A DNA stretch of 64,000 nt, from positions 40,261 through 104,260 of the forward strand of contig DEJE01000062.1 in NCBI GenBank assembly GCA_002353205.1, read 5' to 3'. Made by a program: the position numbers and the translations under genes. The notes under the pieces are model-generated. The model did not search any database, was not told the DNA's origin, and was given only the letters and a program-made list of their open reading frames with translations. Shown piece by piece: positions 24,997 through 33,781 of the stretch (position 1 is the first letter of the stretch; every line of letters starts with the position of its first letter). This DNA comes from Prevotella sp. UBA2756 (GTDB lineage Bacteria; Bacteroidota; Bacteroidia; Bacteroidales; Bacteroidaceae).

Positions 24997-26648
24997 TGTG
25001 CGTGATGGCTGTATGGTCCGTAGCCGGGATTCTGTTCCCACTCGGGGTGCATGTCGATGACGGCGGAGGGAATGGGGAAGACGGTGGTGAAGCCGCTTGC
25101 CTCGCCGGGCTGCTGGGGGCGGAATCCGTAGGCCTCTTTGTAAATGTCGAAGCGCACCATGTCGTTGCGGCGCCATCCCTCCCATGCCAGTTCGAGGTAT
25201 CGCTCGTGCAGGATGTTGTCGAGGGTGGGGCTGACGCCGACCAGTCCGACGCGTGCCCGCACCTCGTTGAGCGGACGGGCGGCCTCGCTGTCGTTGCCGC
25301 TGCGCACCAGGGCCTCGGCTTTCATCAGCAGCACGTCGGCATAACGGAAGAGCACGATGTCGTTGTTGCAGGCCCGTCCGTCGGCGTTGGCGTTGGGGTC
25401 GTTGGCATATTTGCGCAGCCGGGCGCCCGCCGTCTTCTCGAAAGGCTCTCCCGTGAGGTCGAGCATCACCATGTAGGGCAGGTAGACGAGCGGTGTCTTC
25501 CCGTCGTCTTCGTAGACTTGCTGGCCGTTCTCGTAGACGCTGCCCGAATAGAACGTCATGCGGAAGCGCGGATCCTCGAAGGCCGTCTCTGCCCCGAAGG
25601 CGTCGCAGAGGTCTCTGGTGGCCGACGTGCCGTTCTCGGAAGCCCCTCCGAGCACGGCTCCGTGGCTGTAGTGTCGGGAGCGGAAGAAGTAGCAGTACCA
25701 GTTTTTGTAGCGCACGGGGTCCATGGGAATGGTGAAGATGTTCTCGGAAGAGTGCTCGTTGGTGGGCGAGAAGTTGGCCGTGAAGTCGCGTTCCAGCTGA
25801 TAGCCGTAGCTTGCCACGCTGTCGCAGCAGAGGGTGCAGAAGTCCCAGGCGTCGTATTTCTTCCCTTCGTGGGTGAAGATGATGGTCGATGCGGCAGGCC
25901 GGCCCTTCTGTGTCCAGTGGTCGTCGCTGTAGACCTCGGCGTTGAGCGCCAGCTTGGCCAGCAGGAACCACGCCACGGGTCGCGTCATGCGTCCGTAGTA
26001 TTCGCCGAAGATGTTGCTCTTCTCGGCGGCAAGCAGCGGGATGGTCTTCTGCAGTTCGTCGGTGATGAATCGGAACACGTCCGACCTCTCCGACAGTGTG
26101 AGCTCGGATGTCGTCACGTTGGTGGTCGTCACCAGCGGCACACGTCCGAAGAGATCCATCAGGTAGAAATAGAAGAGCGCGCGCACGCTGCGCAGTTCGG
26201 CCACGTAGTTGTCGAGCACCTCGTCGGTGTGGGTCACCTGGTACATCTTCACCTTCTCCAGATAGTCGTTGCAGAGCATGACCGAGCTGTAGAGATACTG
26301 CCACATGTCGGAGAGCGAGGCCGTGCCGGGCGTCCACGTGTGGAGGTAGAGCGTCTGCCAGAAGCCGCCGTCGTACCAGTCGCCGCCGCGTGTGGGCATG
26401 ATGGCCTCGTCGGTTGTCAGCGAGTTGAAGTCGAACACGCCTCGCCCTGTGCCCTGCAGCCCCTGCGAGTCCTTGTTTCCACCTATATTATTATATATGG
26501 CCAGCACGGCATTGTTGCGCAGGTCGGTCAGGCTGTTGTATGCCTCTTCGGGTGCCAGCGCGCTCTTGGGCCGCTCGTCGAGGAAGGAGTCGCACGAGGA
26601 GCATGCCGCTATGATGCTGATCAGAACTATCTTTGCTCTCATCGTCAT
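24993..26648 (-). CDS. SusD/RagB family nutrient-binding lipoprotein
   Basis: 551 residues with a lipoprotein signal (IIAACSSCDSFLDERP, Cys about 16 or 19). Typical SusD blocks are present: YLYSSVMLCNDYLEKV, AELRSVRALFYFYLMDLFGR, FRYADVLLMKAEAL and the C-terminal HERYLELAWEGWRRNDMVRF. SusD proteins sit on the cell surface as the lid of the SusC channel and bind the incoming glycan or peptide. The partner SusC gene ends 21 bp upstream. The only carbohydrate enzyme nearby is a GH31 enzyme, so an alpha-linked glucoside or xyloside is plausible as cargo. Confidence 0.95.
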   Translation of the reverse strand: MTMRAKIVLISIIAACSSCDSFLDERPKSALAPEEAYNSLTDLRNNAVLAIYNNIGGNKDSQGLQGTGRGVFDFNSLTTDEAIMPTRGGDWYDGGFWQTLYLHTWTPGTASLSDMWQYLYSSVMLCNDYLEKVKMYQVTHTDEVLDNYVAELRSVRALFYFYLMDLFGRVPLVTTTNVTTSELTLSERSDVFRFITDELQKTIPLLAAEKSNIFGEYYGRMTRPVAWFLLAKLALNAEVYSDDHWTQKGRPAASTIIFTHEGKKYDAWDFCTLCCDSVASYGYQLERDFTANFSPTNEHSSENIFTIPMDPVRYKNWYCYFFRSRHYSHGAVLGGASENGTSATRDLCDAFGAETAFEDPRFRMTFYSGSVYENGQQVYEDDGKTPLVYLPYMVMLDLTGEPFEKTAGARLRKYANDPNANADGRACNNDIVLFRYADVLLMKAEALVRSGNDSEAARPLNEVRARVGLVGVSPTLDNILHERYLELAWEGWRRNDMVRFDIYKEAYGFRPQQPGEASGFTTVFPIPSAVIDMHPEWEQNPGYGPYSHHAQ

Positions 26649-26669
26649 TGCTTTTAGGGTTTTGTAGTG

Positions 26670-29405
26670 TCAGAAATTCAGGCTTATGCCCAGCGTGTAG
26701 GTATGGTAGAGAGGGTAGGAGCGCTTGTCGTCGAGGCCGAGCGTCGCGTTGAGGTTCGAGCTGTTGAGCATCGGCGTCAGTCCGCTGTAGCCTGTCAGCG
26801 TGCACACGTTGTTCATGGTCAGCGACAGCCGCATGGAGCGGATGAAGCGGTTCTCGCGCAGCGGCACGCGCCAGCCCACGGTGATATAGTCCACGTTCAC
26901 GTAGTCGGCGCGCTCCAGCCAGTAGTCGCTCACCTCCTGGTCTTGGATGTTCTGCAGCGGAGCTTCTTTCAGCAGGTTGTAGAGCGGGAAGGCCGTCACG
27001 TTCATATAGGTGAGTGCCGTGCCGTTGAACATCTTGTGACCGAAGGCACCGTTCACCTGCATAGAGATGTCGAAGTCTTTGTAGCGGAACGAGAAGTTGG
27101 AGCCCACGAGCACCTTGGGCATGGCTTGTCCGCACACCTGCCTGTCGAGCGACGACCCTTCGCCGTCGTTGTCGTAGTCTTCGATGTCGTAGGTGTAGCC
27201 CGTCTTTTCCGATCCCACGAGCCCTCGGCAGTGTGCGAGGTAGAATGTTCCGAGCGAGTGGCCGACCATCTGGAAGGTGACGTCGTTGCTTCCGCCGTGG
27301 AATCCGGCGCCGTTGAGCGATGCGATGGCGTGGACGTCGCCCGCCCGCAGGTATTCGCCGTTGAAATATCCGTTCAGCGAGATGAGCTTGTTGTTCTGGA
27401 ATGTGATGTTGCCGTTGATGGTCAGTCCCATGTCGGGCGTGCTGATAGGCGTTCCTCCGACCGATATCTCAAGACCTTTGTTGCGCATGGCGCCGAGGTT
27501 GGCCACCATCGTGCCGTATTTGAAGGGCGGCACGCTGACGGAGTAGGCGTAGAGCATGTCGCTCACCCGCGTATAGTAGTAGTTGAGCGAGAAGAGCAGA
27601 CGGTCGCGGAGCATCTGTGCCTCGACGCCGAAGTTGAACGTGTGCGACACTTCCCACTTCAGGTCGGGGTTCATGTTCTTCAGGTCGGCAAACGATACCA
27701 CGTTGTCGTTGCCCGCAGGCACGTAGCCGTTGGGGTTCACCAGCGCCAGAGTGGTGTAGGAGTCGATGCCCGCCTGGTTGCCGAGCGTGCCGTAGCCCAT
27801 GCTCAGTTTCAGGTTGCTGAAGATGCGCTGCCGCTGCATGAAGGGCTCCTTGCTCACCACCCATGCGCCAGAGATGGACGGGAAGATGCCCCACTTGTGG
27901 TTGGCCCCGAACTTGCTGGAGCCGTCGGCGCGGGCCGTTGCGGTGAGGGTGTAGCGGTCGAGGAGCGTGTAGTTGGCGCGTCCCATCACCGACACCATCT
28001 TCGGTTTCTCGAAATAGGAGCCCGTGCCGCCCCACGGTCGCAGCGCACCAGCGGCCAGATTGTCGTAGCCCAGGCGGTCGGTGGTGAAGTTGGTGACGGT
28101 GACGTTGAAGCCGCGGCGCGTCTCCTGCTGCAGCTCGCCCAGCGCCATGAGGTCGACGTTGTGCATGCCCCACTTCTTGTTGAACCGCACGATGGCATTC
28201 CCCAGCAGCGCCTCCATCTTGCGCGTGGAGCGGTAGGCCTGCCCTTTGTTCCACACGTAGGAGGGGAAATACTGCGCTCCCTGCTCCACACCGTAGGTGT
28301 ACGACCCGAAGAGCGTCAGCTTCAGCTCGGGCAGCAGGTCGAACGTCAGCTTCACATGCGTGTTGATGACCGAGCTCTCGTCGTGGTCTCTCTTGTCGAG
28401 CAGCGCCATGGGGTTGTTGATCTGCGAGGCCGAGGTGTAGCCGTCCCACAGTCCGTCGCGGTTGGGGTGGTCGGGGAAGGTGGGATTGAAGGCGGCTGCC
28501 GAGTAGAAGAGGTTCTGCTCGTCCACGATCTTGCGCGTCTTGTAGGCCGATCCGAACATGCCCATGTCTACGCGCACCACCCCGTCGAACATCATCTGCG
28601 TCATGTTCATGTTCGACATGAACGTGTTGTCGCCGATGCCCTTGATCACCGTGCGGTTGTCGACGTATCCCAGCGACACGCGGTAGCTCGACTGCTCCGT
28701 GCCGCCGTAGAAGGCGATGTGGTGCTTCTGCGTGAATCCGGTGCGGAGGATGATGTCCTGGAAGTCGGTGTCGCCGCCGTGGTCTACGAACACCGAGCCG
28801 TAGATCGACTCGTCTTTGTTGTTCGTGGCCTGATAGGCGCGGTAGTCGGAGGCGCTCATCATCGGCAACGTCTTGTAGACCGAGGCCACGCCGAACGAGC
28901 TGTTGTAGTTCACGCGCATCTGCCCCGCCTTGCCGCGCAGCGTGGTCACCTCGATCACACCGTTGGCACCGCGCGAACCATACTGCGACGTCTCTGCCGC
29001 ATCCTTCATGATGGTGAAACTCTCGATGTCGGTGGGGTAGATGCTCGAGAGTATCGACAGGTCGCCCATCACGCCGTCGACGATGATGAGCGGGTCGTTG
29101 CCTCCCGTGAGCGACGTCGTACCGCGCAGACGCACCGCACTCATCGCGTTGGCGCCGTTGCGTTCCACCTGCATGCCCGCCACGCGACCGCGGATGGCGT
29201 CGAGTGCGTTGGTCACCTGGTCCTTGTTGTTCATCTGGCTCTCGTCGATCTTCAGCGTCGATCCCGTGAACGAAGCCGCCGACTGCGTGGCATAGCCAAC
29301 CGTCACCATCGAGTCGGGCTTCACCGATGCGGCGCTCTTCTCCTGCGACAAGACCGGAAAGGCAACCGTCAGCGCTATCAGACAGCCGATATATCGTTTT
29401 CTCAT
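26670..29405 (-). CDS. SusC/RagA family TonB-linked outer membrane protein
   Basis: 911 residues, starting MRKRYIGCLIALTVAFPVLS (signal peptide). The plug has DALDAIRGRVAGMQVER-type sequence, RLRGTTSLTGGNDPLIIVDG and GSRGANGVIEVTT, all typical of SusC; the barrel ends YTLGISLNF. It is on the short side for SusC and lacks the N-terminal carboxypeptidase-like repeat that most SusC proteins carry, going straight from the signal peptide to the TonB-box region (MVTVGYATQ). The start at 29405 was chosen because the longer frame to 29480 begins upstream of the promoter. It forms a unit with SusD and the LMW phosphatase. Confidence 0.95.
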   Translation of the reverse strand: MRKRYIGCLIALTVAFPVLSQEKSAASVKPDSMVTVGYATQSAASFTGSTLKIDESQMNNKDQVTNALDAIRGRVAGMQVERNGANAMSAVRLRGTTSLTGGNDPLIIVDGVMGDLSILSSIYPTDIESFTIMKDAAETSQYGSRGANGVIEVTTLRGKAGQMRVNYNSSFGVASVYKTLPMMSASDYRAYQATNNKDESIYGSVFVDHGGDTDFQDIILRTGFTQKHHIAFYGGTEQSSYRVSLGYVDNRTVIKGIGDNTFMSNMNMTQMMFDGVVRVDMGMFGSAYKTRKIVDEQNLFYSAAAFNPTFPDHPNRDGLWDGYTSASQINNPMALLDKRDHDESSVINTHVKLTFDLLPELKLTLFGSYTYGVEQGAQYFPSYVWNKGQAYRSTRKMEALLGNAIVRFNKKWGMHNVDLMALGELQQETRRGFNVTVTNFTTDRLGYDNLAAGALRPWGGTGSYFEKPKMVSVMGRANYTLLDRYTLTATARADGSSKFGANHKWGIFPSISGAWVVSKEPFMQRQRIFSNLKLSMGYGTLGNQAGIDSYTTLALVNPNGYVPAGNDNVVSFADLKNMNPDLKWEVSHTFNFGVEAQMLRDRLLFSLNYYYTRVSDMLYAYSVSVPPFKYGTMVANLGAMRNKGLEISVGGTPISTPDMGLTINGNITFQNNKLISLNGYFNGEYLRAGDVHAIASLNGAGFHGGSNDVTFQMVGHSLGTFYLAHCRGLVGSEKTGYTYDIEDYDNDGEGSSLDRQVCGQAMPKVLVGSNFSFRYKDFDISMQVNGAFGHKMFNGTALTYMNVTAFPLYNLLKEAPLQNIQDQEVSDYWLERADYVNVDYITVGWRVPLRENRFIRSMRLSLTMNNVCTLTGYSGLTPMLNSSNLNATLGLDDKRSYPLYHTYTLGISLNF

Positions 29406-29440
29406 AGGTTCATTCCTTCTCGTTCGTTCCATTTTGCCCA

Positions 29441-29470
29441 CAAAGATAACGCTTTTCTGCAAAAGTGCAA
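29441..29470 (-). promoter_or_regulatory. Promoter of the SusC-SusD-phosphatase unit
   Basis: Minus-strand TTG (29470-29468), 19 bp, TATCTTTG (29448-29441), 36 bp before the SusC start. It lies in the 162-bp gap after the GH31 gene. Confidence 0.65.
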
Positions 29471-29567
29471 AAAAACTCACTGTTTTCTTAAATAAACGCG
29501 TTCTGTAGAATCATAGGTGGGGCATCGGAGGGTGCGAGGTACGCTCGTGAGAGGTCTACCCTCCGTC

Positions 29568-31985
29568 TCAGAACGCCACGCTCACGCTGCGGCCCTGATA
29601 GTCGACCGTCTTCTGCGTGCCGTCGGGCAACACCACCACGAAACGGCGCTCCTGCAGCATGCCGGGATACGAGCCCTTGCGGTCGCCGATGGTCAGTCGG
29701 CGGCCTTTTTCGTCCCATGCGAACGGTATCGTAGCGTAGACTCCTTGCTCATAGCGGTAGCTGTCGCCCTCGTCCTCGTAGAGCGTGAACACGGCGTCGG
29801 CTCCCGGATAGACGCGGATCTCGAGCTTGTCCCACGTCTGTTCGCCCACATACTGCATCTCGGGGCCCATCGGAACGATGCTGCCGGCCCTGACGAACAT
29901 CGGCACGCGGTCGATGCGGGTCTTCACCACGACGTCGCGGCCGCCGCGGAGACGCTCGCCCGTCCAGAAGTCGTACCAGTCGGCACCCTTCGGCAAGTAT
30001 TTCCGGCACGTCTTGCCGGCGGTCCAGTCGATGGCTGCCGCCCCTTGCGCAGACGTTTCGTCCTTCACCTCCTTCTTGTCCCATCCGCTCATGGCGTCCT
30101 CGTGCACGATTTTCTCGGGCGTGTACTGCGCTTCCACCACGGGGGCGGCGAGGAAAGCACGGCCGAACATGAATTCGTCGGTCATGTTCCACACGCGACG
30201 GTCGGCGGCAAAGTCGCTGAAGAGCGGGCGCAGATAGCTTTCGTTGCGGCTGGTCACCTGCCAGGCCGTGCTGTAGAGGTAGGGCAGCAGTCGGTAGCGC
30301 AGGCGGATGGCCTTCTCGATGGCGTCGTAGATGGGTTCACCCTTCTTTCCGAACTGCCATATCTCGCGCGGAGCGTCGGCACCGTGGCTGCGGAAGACGG
30401 GGCAGAAGAGCGCGTACTGCATCCATCGCACGTAGAGTTCCTGAAACTGCGGGTTCTGCGGTGCCGAGCCGGGGCCCTTCGTGTTGTACGAACCGCAGAA
30501 GAAGCCGCCGATGTCGGTGTTGAAGTTCGGATTGCCCGTCAGCGAATAGCTCAGCCCGGCAGGGATTTGCTTGCGCAGCATGTCCCACGACGAGCCCACG
30601 TCGCCGCTCCACATGTTCGACCCGTAGTGCTGCTGTCCGGCAAAGGCGGAGCGCGTCATGATGAACACGCGCTTGTCGGCCGACTCACGGCGCTGCGCCT
30701 GGTAGACACCGCGCACGGTCTCGAACGGAAAGAGGTTGCGCAGCGACCGCCACGTGCCTCCGTGGACGCGGTGGTCGTAGTCGCTCTCGCGCGGATTGAA
30801 GAAGTCGGGGTCGGTGGAATCCATCCACCAACCGTCGGTGCCGTAGTCGAAGAGCGTCTTCAGATGCTTCCAGTAGATGTCGCGCGCCACCGGACTGAAG
30901 GCGTCGTAGACCTTGACTCCCGACGGATACTTCATCACCGGCGGCCAGATATGCGACAGTCCGCTCTGCGGCCACGTCTCGATGGGGAGCAGCAAACCTT
31001 TCTCGCCGAGCTCGCGGAACTGCGGAGTCTGCGGCCCGAAGCTGGCCCAGATGCTGATCATGAAGTGCGCGTTCTTGCGGTGAACGGCCTCTATCATCTG
31101 CCGTCCGTCGGCATATTCCTCGGTCAGGAAGTCCATGGCGTTCCACAGATAGTTAGAACCCCAGTACTGCCAGTCCTGGATGATGCCGTCGAGGGGCACG
31201 CGCAGCTCCCTGTACTTGTCCACCACGCCGAGCAGCTCGCGCGAACTCTTGTAGCGCTCTTTGCATTGCCAGTAGCCGTAGGTCCACAGCGGGAACATCG
31301 GCACGTCGCCCGTCAGGTGGCGCATCTGTGCAACGACGCCGTCGGCCGAACCGCCGTACATGAAGTAGTAGTCCACGGCATCGCCCACTTCGGACGAGAA
31401 GCTCATGCCCTGCGCACCGTCGTCGAACTGCGTGCGCGAATAGTTGTCCCAGTAGAGACCCCAGCCCTTGATGCTCTGAAGCACGTTCTGGAAGTCCTCC
31501 AGGTTCGACTGCTCCATCAGCTTGTGCTCGCCGCGGCGGTTCAGACGGCCGTTCTGCAGCGTGCCCAAGCCGTAGATGGCCTCGTCCTTGTCCAAGACGA
31601 ACGTCTGCGTCACACGGTATGCGCCGGCATCGGGGCCCGCTGTGCGCTCATCGAACGCACAGCTGCCCTCCCTGAGCAGCCGCTTCCCCTTGGCGGTGAG
31701 AAACTCCACGCTGCCCGTGCGCGCATCCACCTTCACCGTGAGCGCGCTGCTCCTCAGCGTGTTGGCCGTGCGCGTCAGGCTGACATCGTCCGGACGGGCG
31801 ATGACCACCGGCTTGTCCTGTCGGCAGCTCTTGCCTACGGGAACCTTTGTCACGCGCACGATGGAGGGTGTGTAGAACTGAACCGTTACGTTGGTCTGCG
31901 ACGCCTGCACCTCCATGGGGCCGGCGCTTGCCGTCAATGCTGCCATGCAGCAGAGAAGGGCGGAGAGGAAGAACATCTTTTTCAT
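29568..31985 (-). CDS. Glycoside hydrolase family 31 (alpha-glucosidase/alpha-xylosidase)
   Basis: 805 residues with a signal peptide (MKKMFFLSALLCCMAALTAS). The order is N-terminal beta-sandwich, the (beta/alpha)8 barrel with IIQDWQYWGSNYLW, nucleophile Asp near 388 in DGWWMDSTDPDF and acid/base Asp near 461 in MWSGDVGSSWD, then C-terminal beta domains with MFVRAGSIVPMGP and a DUF5110-like end. Members hydrolyse alpha-glucosides or alpha-xylosides; the DUF5110 architecture is frequent in alpha-xylosidases acting on xyloglucan pieces, but I cannot decide. It lies directly upstream of the SusC/SusD pair on the same strand. Confidence 0.93.
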   Translation of the reverse strand: MKKMFFLSALLCCMAALTASAGPMEVQASQTNVTVQFYTPSIVRVTKVPVGKSCRQDKPVVIARPDDVSLTRTANTLRSSALTVKVDARTGSVEFLTAKGKRLLREGSCAFDERTAGPDAGAYRVTQTFVLDKDEAIYGLGTLQNGRLNRRGEHKLMEQSNLEDFQNVLQSIKGWGLYWDNYSRTQFDDGAQGMSFSSEVGDAVDYYFMYGGSADGVVAQMRHLTGDVPMFPLWTYGYWQCKERYKSSRELLGVVDKYRELRVPLDGIIQDWQYWGSNYLWNAMDFLTEEYADGRQMIEAVHRKNAHFMISIWASFGPQTPQFRELGEKGLLLPIETWPQSGLSHIWPPVMKYPSGVKVYDAFSPVARDIYWKHLKTLFDYGTDGWWMDSTDPDFFNPRESDYDHRVHGGTWRSLRNLFPFETVRGVYQAQRRESADKRVFIMTRSAFAGQQHYGSNMWSGDVGSSWDMLRKQIPAGLSYSLTGNPNFNTDIGGFFCGSYNTKGPGSAPQNPQFQELYVRWMQYALFCPVFRSHGADAPREIWQFGKKGEPIYDAIEKAIRLRYRLLPYLYSTAWQVTSRNESYLRPLFSDFAADRRVWNMTDEFMFGRAFLAAPVVEAQYTPEKIVHEDAMSGWDKKEVKDETSAQGAAAIDWTAGKTCRKYLPKGADWYDFWTGERLRGGRDVVVKTRIDRVPMFVRAGSIVPMGPEMQYVGEQTWDKLEIRVYPGADAVFTLYEDEGDSYRYEQGVYATIPFAWDEKGRRLTIGDRKGSYPGMLQERRFVVVLPDGTQKTVDYQGRSVSVAF

Positions 31986-32045
31986 ACTGAATGCAAATGT
32001 ACGGAATCGCCTTGAAAAATCCAAAAAAATCGGACAAAAAGTTCG

Positions 32046-32321
32046 TTTTAAGCCTCCGTGGCTGCAAAATTCTGAAATTAAAATCCCACGGCCGAATCTG
32101 AGCGATTCTCGCGAAAGTTGTAACGCGCTGAAAACAAGCATCTTGTCTTTTCTTTACATTTCCCGGGCTTCCAGAATGGCTCATTTTACACTCCAAAATG
32201 GCTCATTTCGCTTCGCAGAATGCGTCATTTTGAAGAGCAAAACGGCTCATTTCGGAGTGTAAAATGACGCATTTTGGAAAACGCACCGAAAATTTTCGCC
32301 GTTTTGTTCAATTCTTTTACC
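32046..32321 (-). repeat. 276-bp dispersed element, copy B, inverted relative to copy A
   Basis: Inverted copy of 22033-22308. The internal array of five 22-bp units is at 32166-32275 (unit borders at 32166, 32188, 32210, 32232, 32254). The two copies bracket a 9.7-kb block that carries the barrel proteins, the SusC/SusD unit and GH31. Copy B also separates that block from the AT-rich island that starts about 200 bp later. Confidence 0.88.
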
Positions 32322-32466
32322 ATTCCAAAAGCTTTCACCCTTCTAAAACCATCTTTTTTCCCCGCAGAATTTTTCGGTACTTTTTCCTTACAAAAACCCC
32401 CACTTCCACCGCCGCCGCCAGAATGCCCCCGGCGAGAGGAACGCGCATGAAGGCTACCCCATTTCA

Positions 32467-32478
32467 CAAGCCTTGCGA
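32467..32478 (+). promoter_or_regulatory. Inverted-repeat site at left edge of the accessory island
   Basis: CAAGCCTTGCGA occurs here and again at 41983-41994, the other edge of the kinase-DarT island. The right copy is the better palindrome, CGCAAG-C-CTTGCG. Each copy lies about 35-50 bp upstream of a TATCTTTG promoter. It may be an operator, or a direct repeat marking the ends of an insertion. Confidence 0.45.
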
Positions 32479-32488
32479 AAGCAGAATT

Positions 32489-32532
32489 TTTCATAGAAAT
32501 ATTTGCTGTTTCATAGAAATAATGTATCTTTG
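32489..32532 (+). promoter_or_regulatory. Promoter with twin operator-like repeats, first gene of the island
   Basis: TTTG (32502-32505), 19 bp, TATCTTTG (32525-32532). The 12-mer TTTCATAGAAAT, itself nearly palindromic (TTTC/GAAA), occurs at 32489-32500 and 32509-32520, exactly 20 bp apart and straddling the -33 element, as expected for cooperative binding of a regulator. Confidence 0.6.
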
Positions 32533-32552
32533 CGCTATTAACTACTATACAT

Positions 32553-33743
32553 ATGAACTATCCACTGATTTCAGAGTACATAGAAGCCATCAAGTCGGCA
32601 GAAGATAACTTTGAGGAGTTGAGTTATCTTAGTCCAGTATTGGATGATGATGGGCTGCCCGTGATGACCAGCGGCAATTTTGCTGTTATCTTCAAGATGA
32701 AAGATGATGCAAAGGGGAAGTTCTATGCATTGAAGTGCTTCACAAGGGAACAGGAAGGACGGGCTGAGGCGTATCGACAAATAACGGAAGAACTGGAAAA
32801 TGTGGATTCTCCTTATCTCGTTCCAATTCGCTATTTGGAGAAAGAACTGTTCGTTGATTCTGCGCAGACGGATGAGACTGAGTTTCCTGTGTTGCTGATG
32901 GATTGGGTAGAGGGCAAGACGCTGGATAATTATCTTCGCGAGAATCTTGATGATAAGGGTGCTTTGGAGAATTTGGAGAAACTTGCTTATCGTTTCAGAA
33001 AACTGGCTCAGTGGCTCATTCCCCAGCCTTTTGCTCATGGCGATTTGAAGCCAGACAATATATTAGTTCGTGAAGATGGTACTCTTGTTCTTGTTGACTA
33101 TGATGGAATGTACGTTCCTGCCATGAAAGGCCAAAAGGCTCGTGAACTTGGTTCTCCAGATTTCCGTCATCCATTAAGGACTGAGAATGATTTTGATGAA
33201 CATATTGATGATTTCACATTAGTCACTATAGTTTTTTCACTCAAGCTAATAACTGTTCTCCTAAAAATACAAGATAAACAAATATCTTTTAATCTTCCAA
33301 TAATTTCAGCAGGTAATTATCAGGATGTTGAAAAATGCATTCTATTAGAAAAAATTGATTCTGTTTCTGATTATGAAACAAAAAAGCTTTGTAAGATATT
33401 CCTGAAATCATGTAAAACTTATAATCAGACTACTATCGGAACTGAATTCTTGGGAATATACAAAATGCAAAGATTTGTCATTTTTATACTCTTACTTCTT
33501 ACTTTCATTATCCTTTATTTCATATATTTCATAATCAAACTGTTTTTACAATCTGATGTAGTACTTCCCTTAACATGGTCTTTTATTTATTTGATTACAA
33601 TTTTGATTGGTTCCCTTTTTGCTTATTCTGGCAAAGAACTAGGATGTACAAAACCCGGATGTGGTTGTTTCCTTTTATGCATATTTATGTTCTTGGGAGC
33701 AAAATTGGCCACATGGATCGTTAATTGCTTATTTGAATTATAA
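32553..33743 (+). CDS. Membrane-anchored Ser/Thr-type protein kinase (island kinase 1)
   Basis: 396 residues. A kinase domain fills about 40-235: nucleotide-loop region TSGNFAVIFKM, the ATP-anchoring Lys in FYALKCF, hinge LLMDWVEGKTLDNYL, catalytic loop HGDLKPDNILV, and DYDG in place of DFG (LVDYDGMYVPAMKG). All catalytic residues are present, so it should be active. The C-terminal 90 residues hold three hydrophobic helices (about 310-335, 343-365, 375-395), placing the kinase at the inner membrane. It is about 75 percent similar over the kinase domain to the next gene. It is the first gene of a plus-strand AT-rich island. Confidence 0.88.
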   Translation: MNYPLISEYIEAIKSAEDNFEELSYLSPVLDDDGLPVMTSGNFAVIFKMKDDAKGKFYALKCFTREQEGRAEAYRQITEELENVDSPYLVPIRYLEKELFVDSAQTDETEFPVLLMDWVEGKTLDNYLRENLDDKGALENLEKLAYRFRKLAQWLIPQPFAHGDLKPDNILVREDGTLVLVDYDGMYVPAMKGQKARELGSPDFRHPLRTENDFDEHIDDFTLVTIVFSLKLITVLLKIQDKQISFNLPIISAGNYQDVEKCILLEKIDSVSDYETKKLCKIFLKSCKTYNQTTIGTEFLGIYKMQRFVIFILLLLTFIILYFIYFIIKLFLQSDVVLPLTWSFIYLITILIGSLFAYSGKELGCTKPGCGCFLLCIFMFLGAKLATWIVNCLFEL

Positions 33744-33781
33744 CAAGAAAAAAAAGTTATTATGAAATTCATTGAATAGTT

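Noticed and set aside
24627..26657. 676-codon plus-strand open frame
   Set aside because: Antisense to SusD and the phosphatase; Arg/Ala/Val-rich shadow.
26667..29495. 942-codon plus-strand open frame
   Set aside because: Exactly antisense to SusC, low-complexity His/Val/Arg-rich translation, no recognisable domain.
31994..32001. TACATTTG as promoter of the GH31 gene
   Set aside because: It is only 8 bp before the start codon, which would give a leaderless transcript, and no -33 element fits; left unannotated.
29517..32015. 832-codon plus-strand open frame
   Set aside because: Antisense to the GH31 gene, which has all catalytic motifs.
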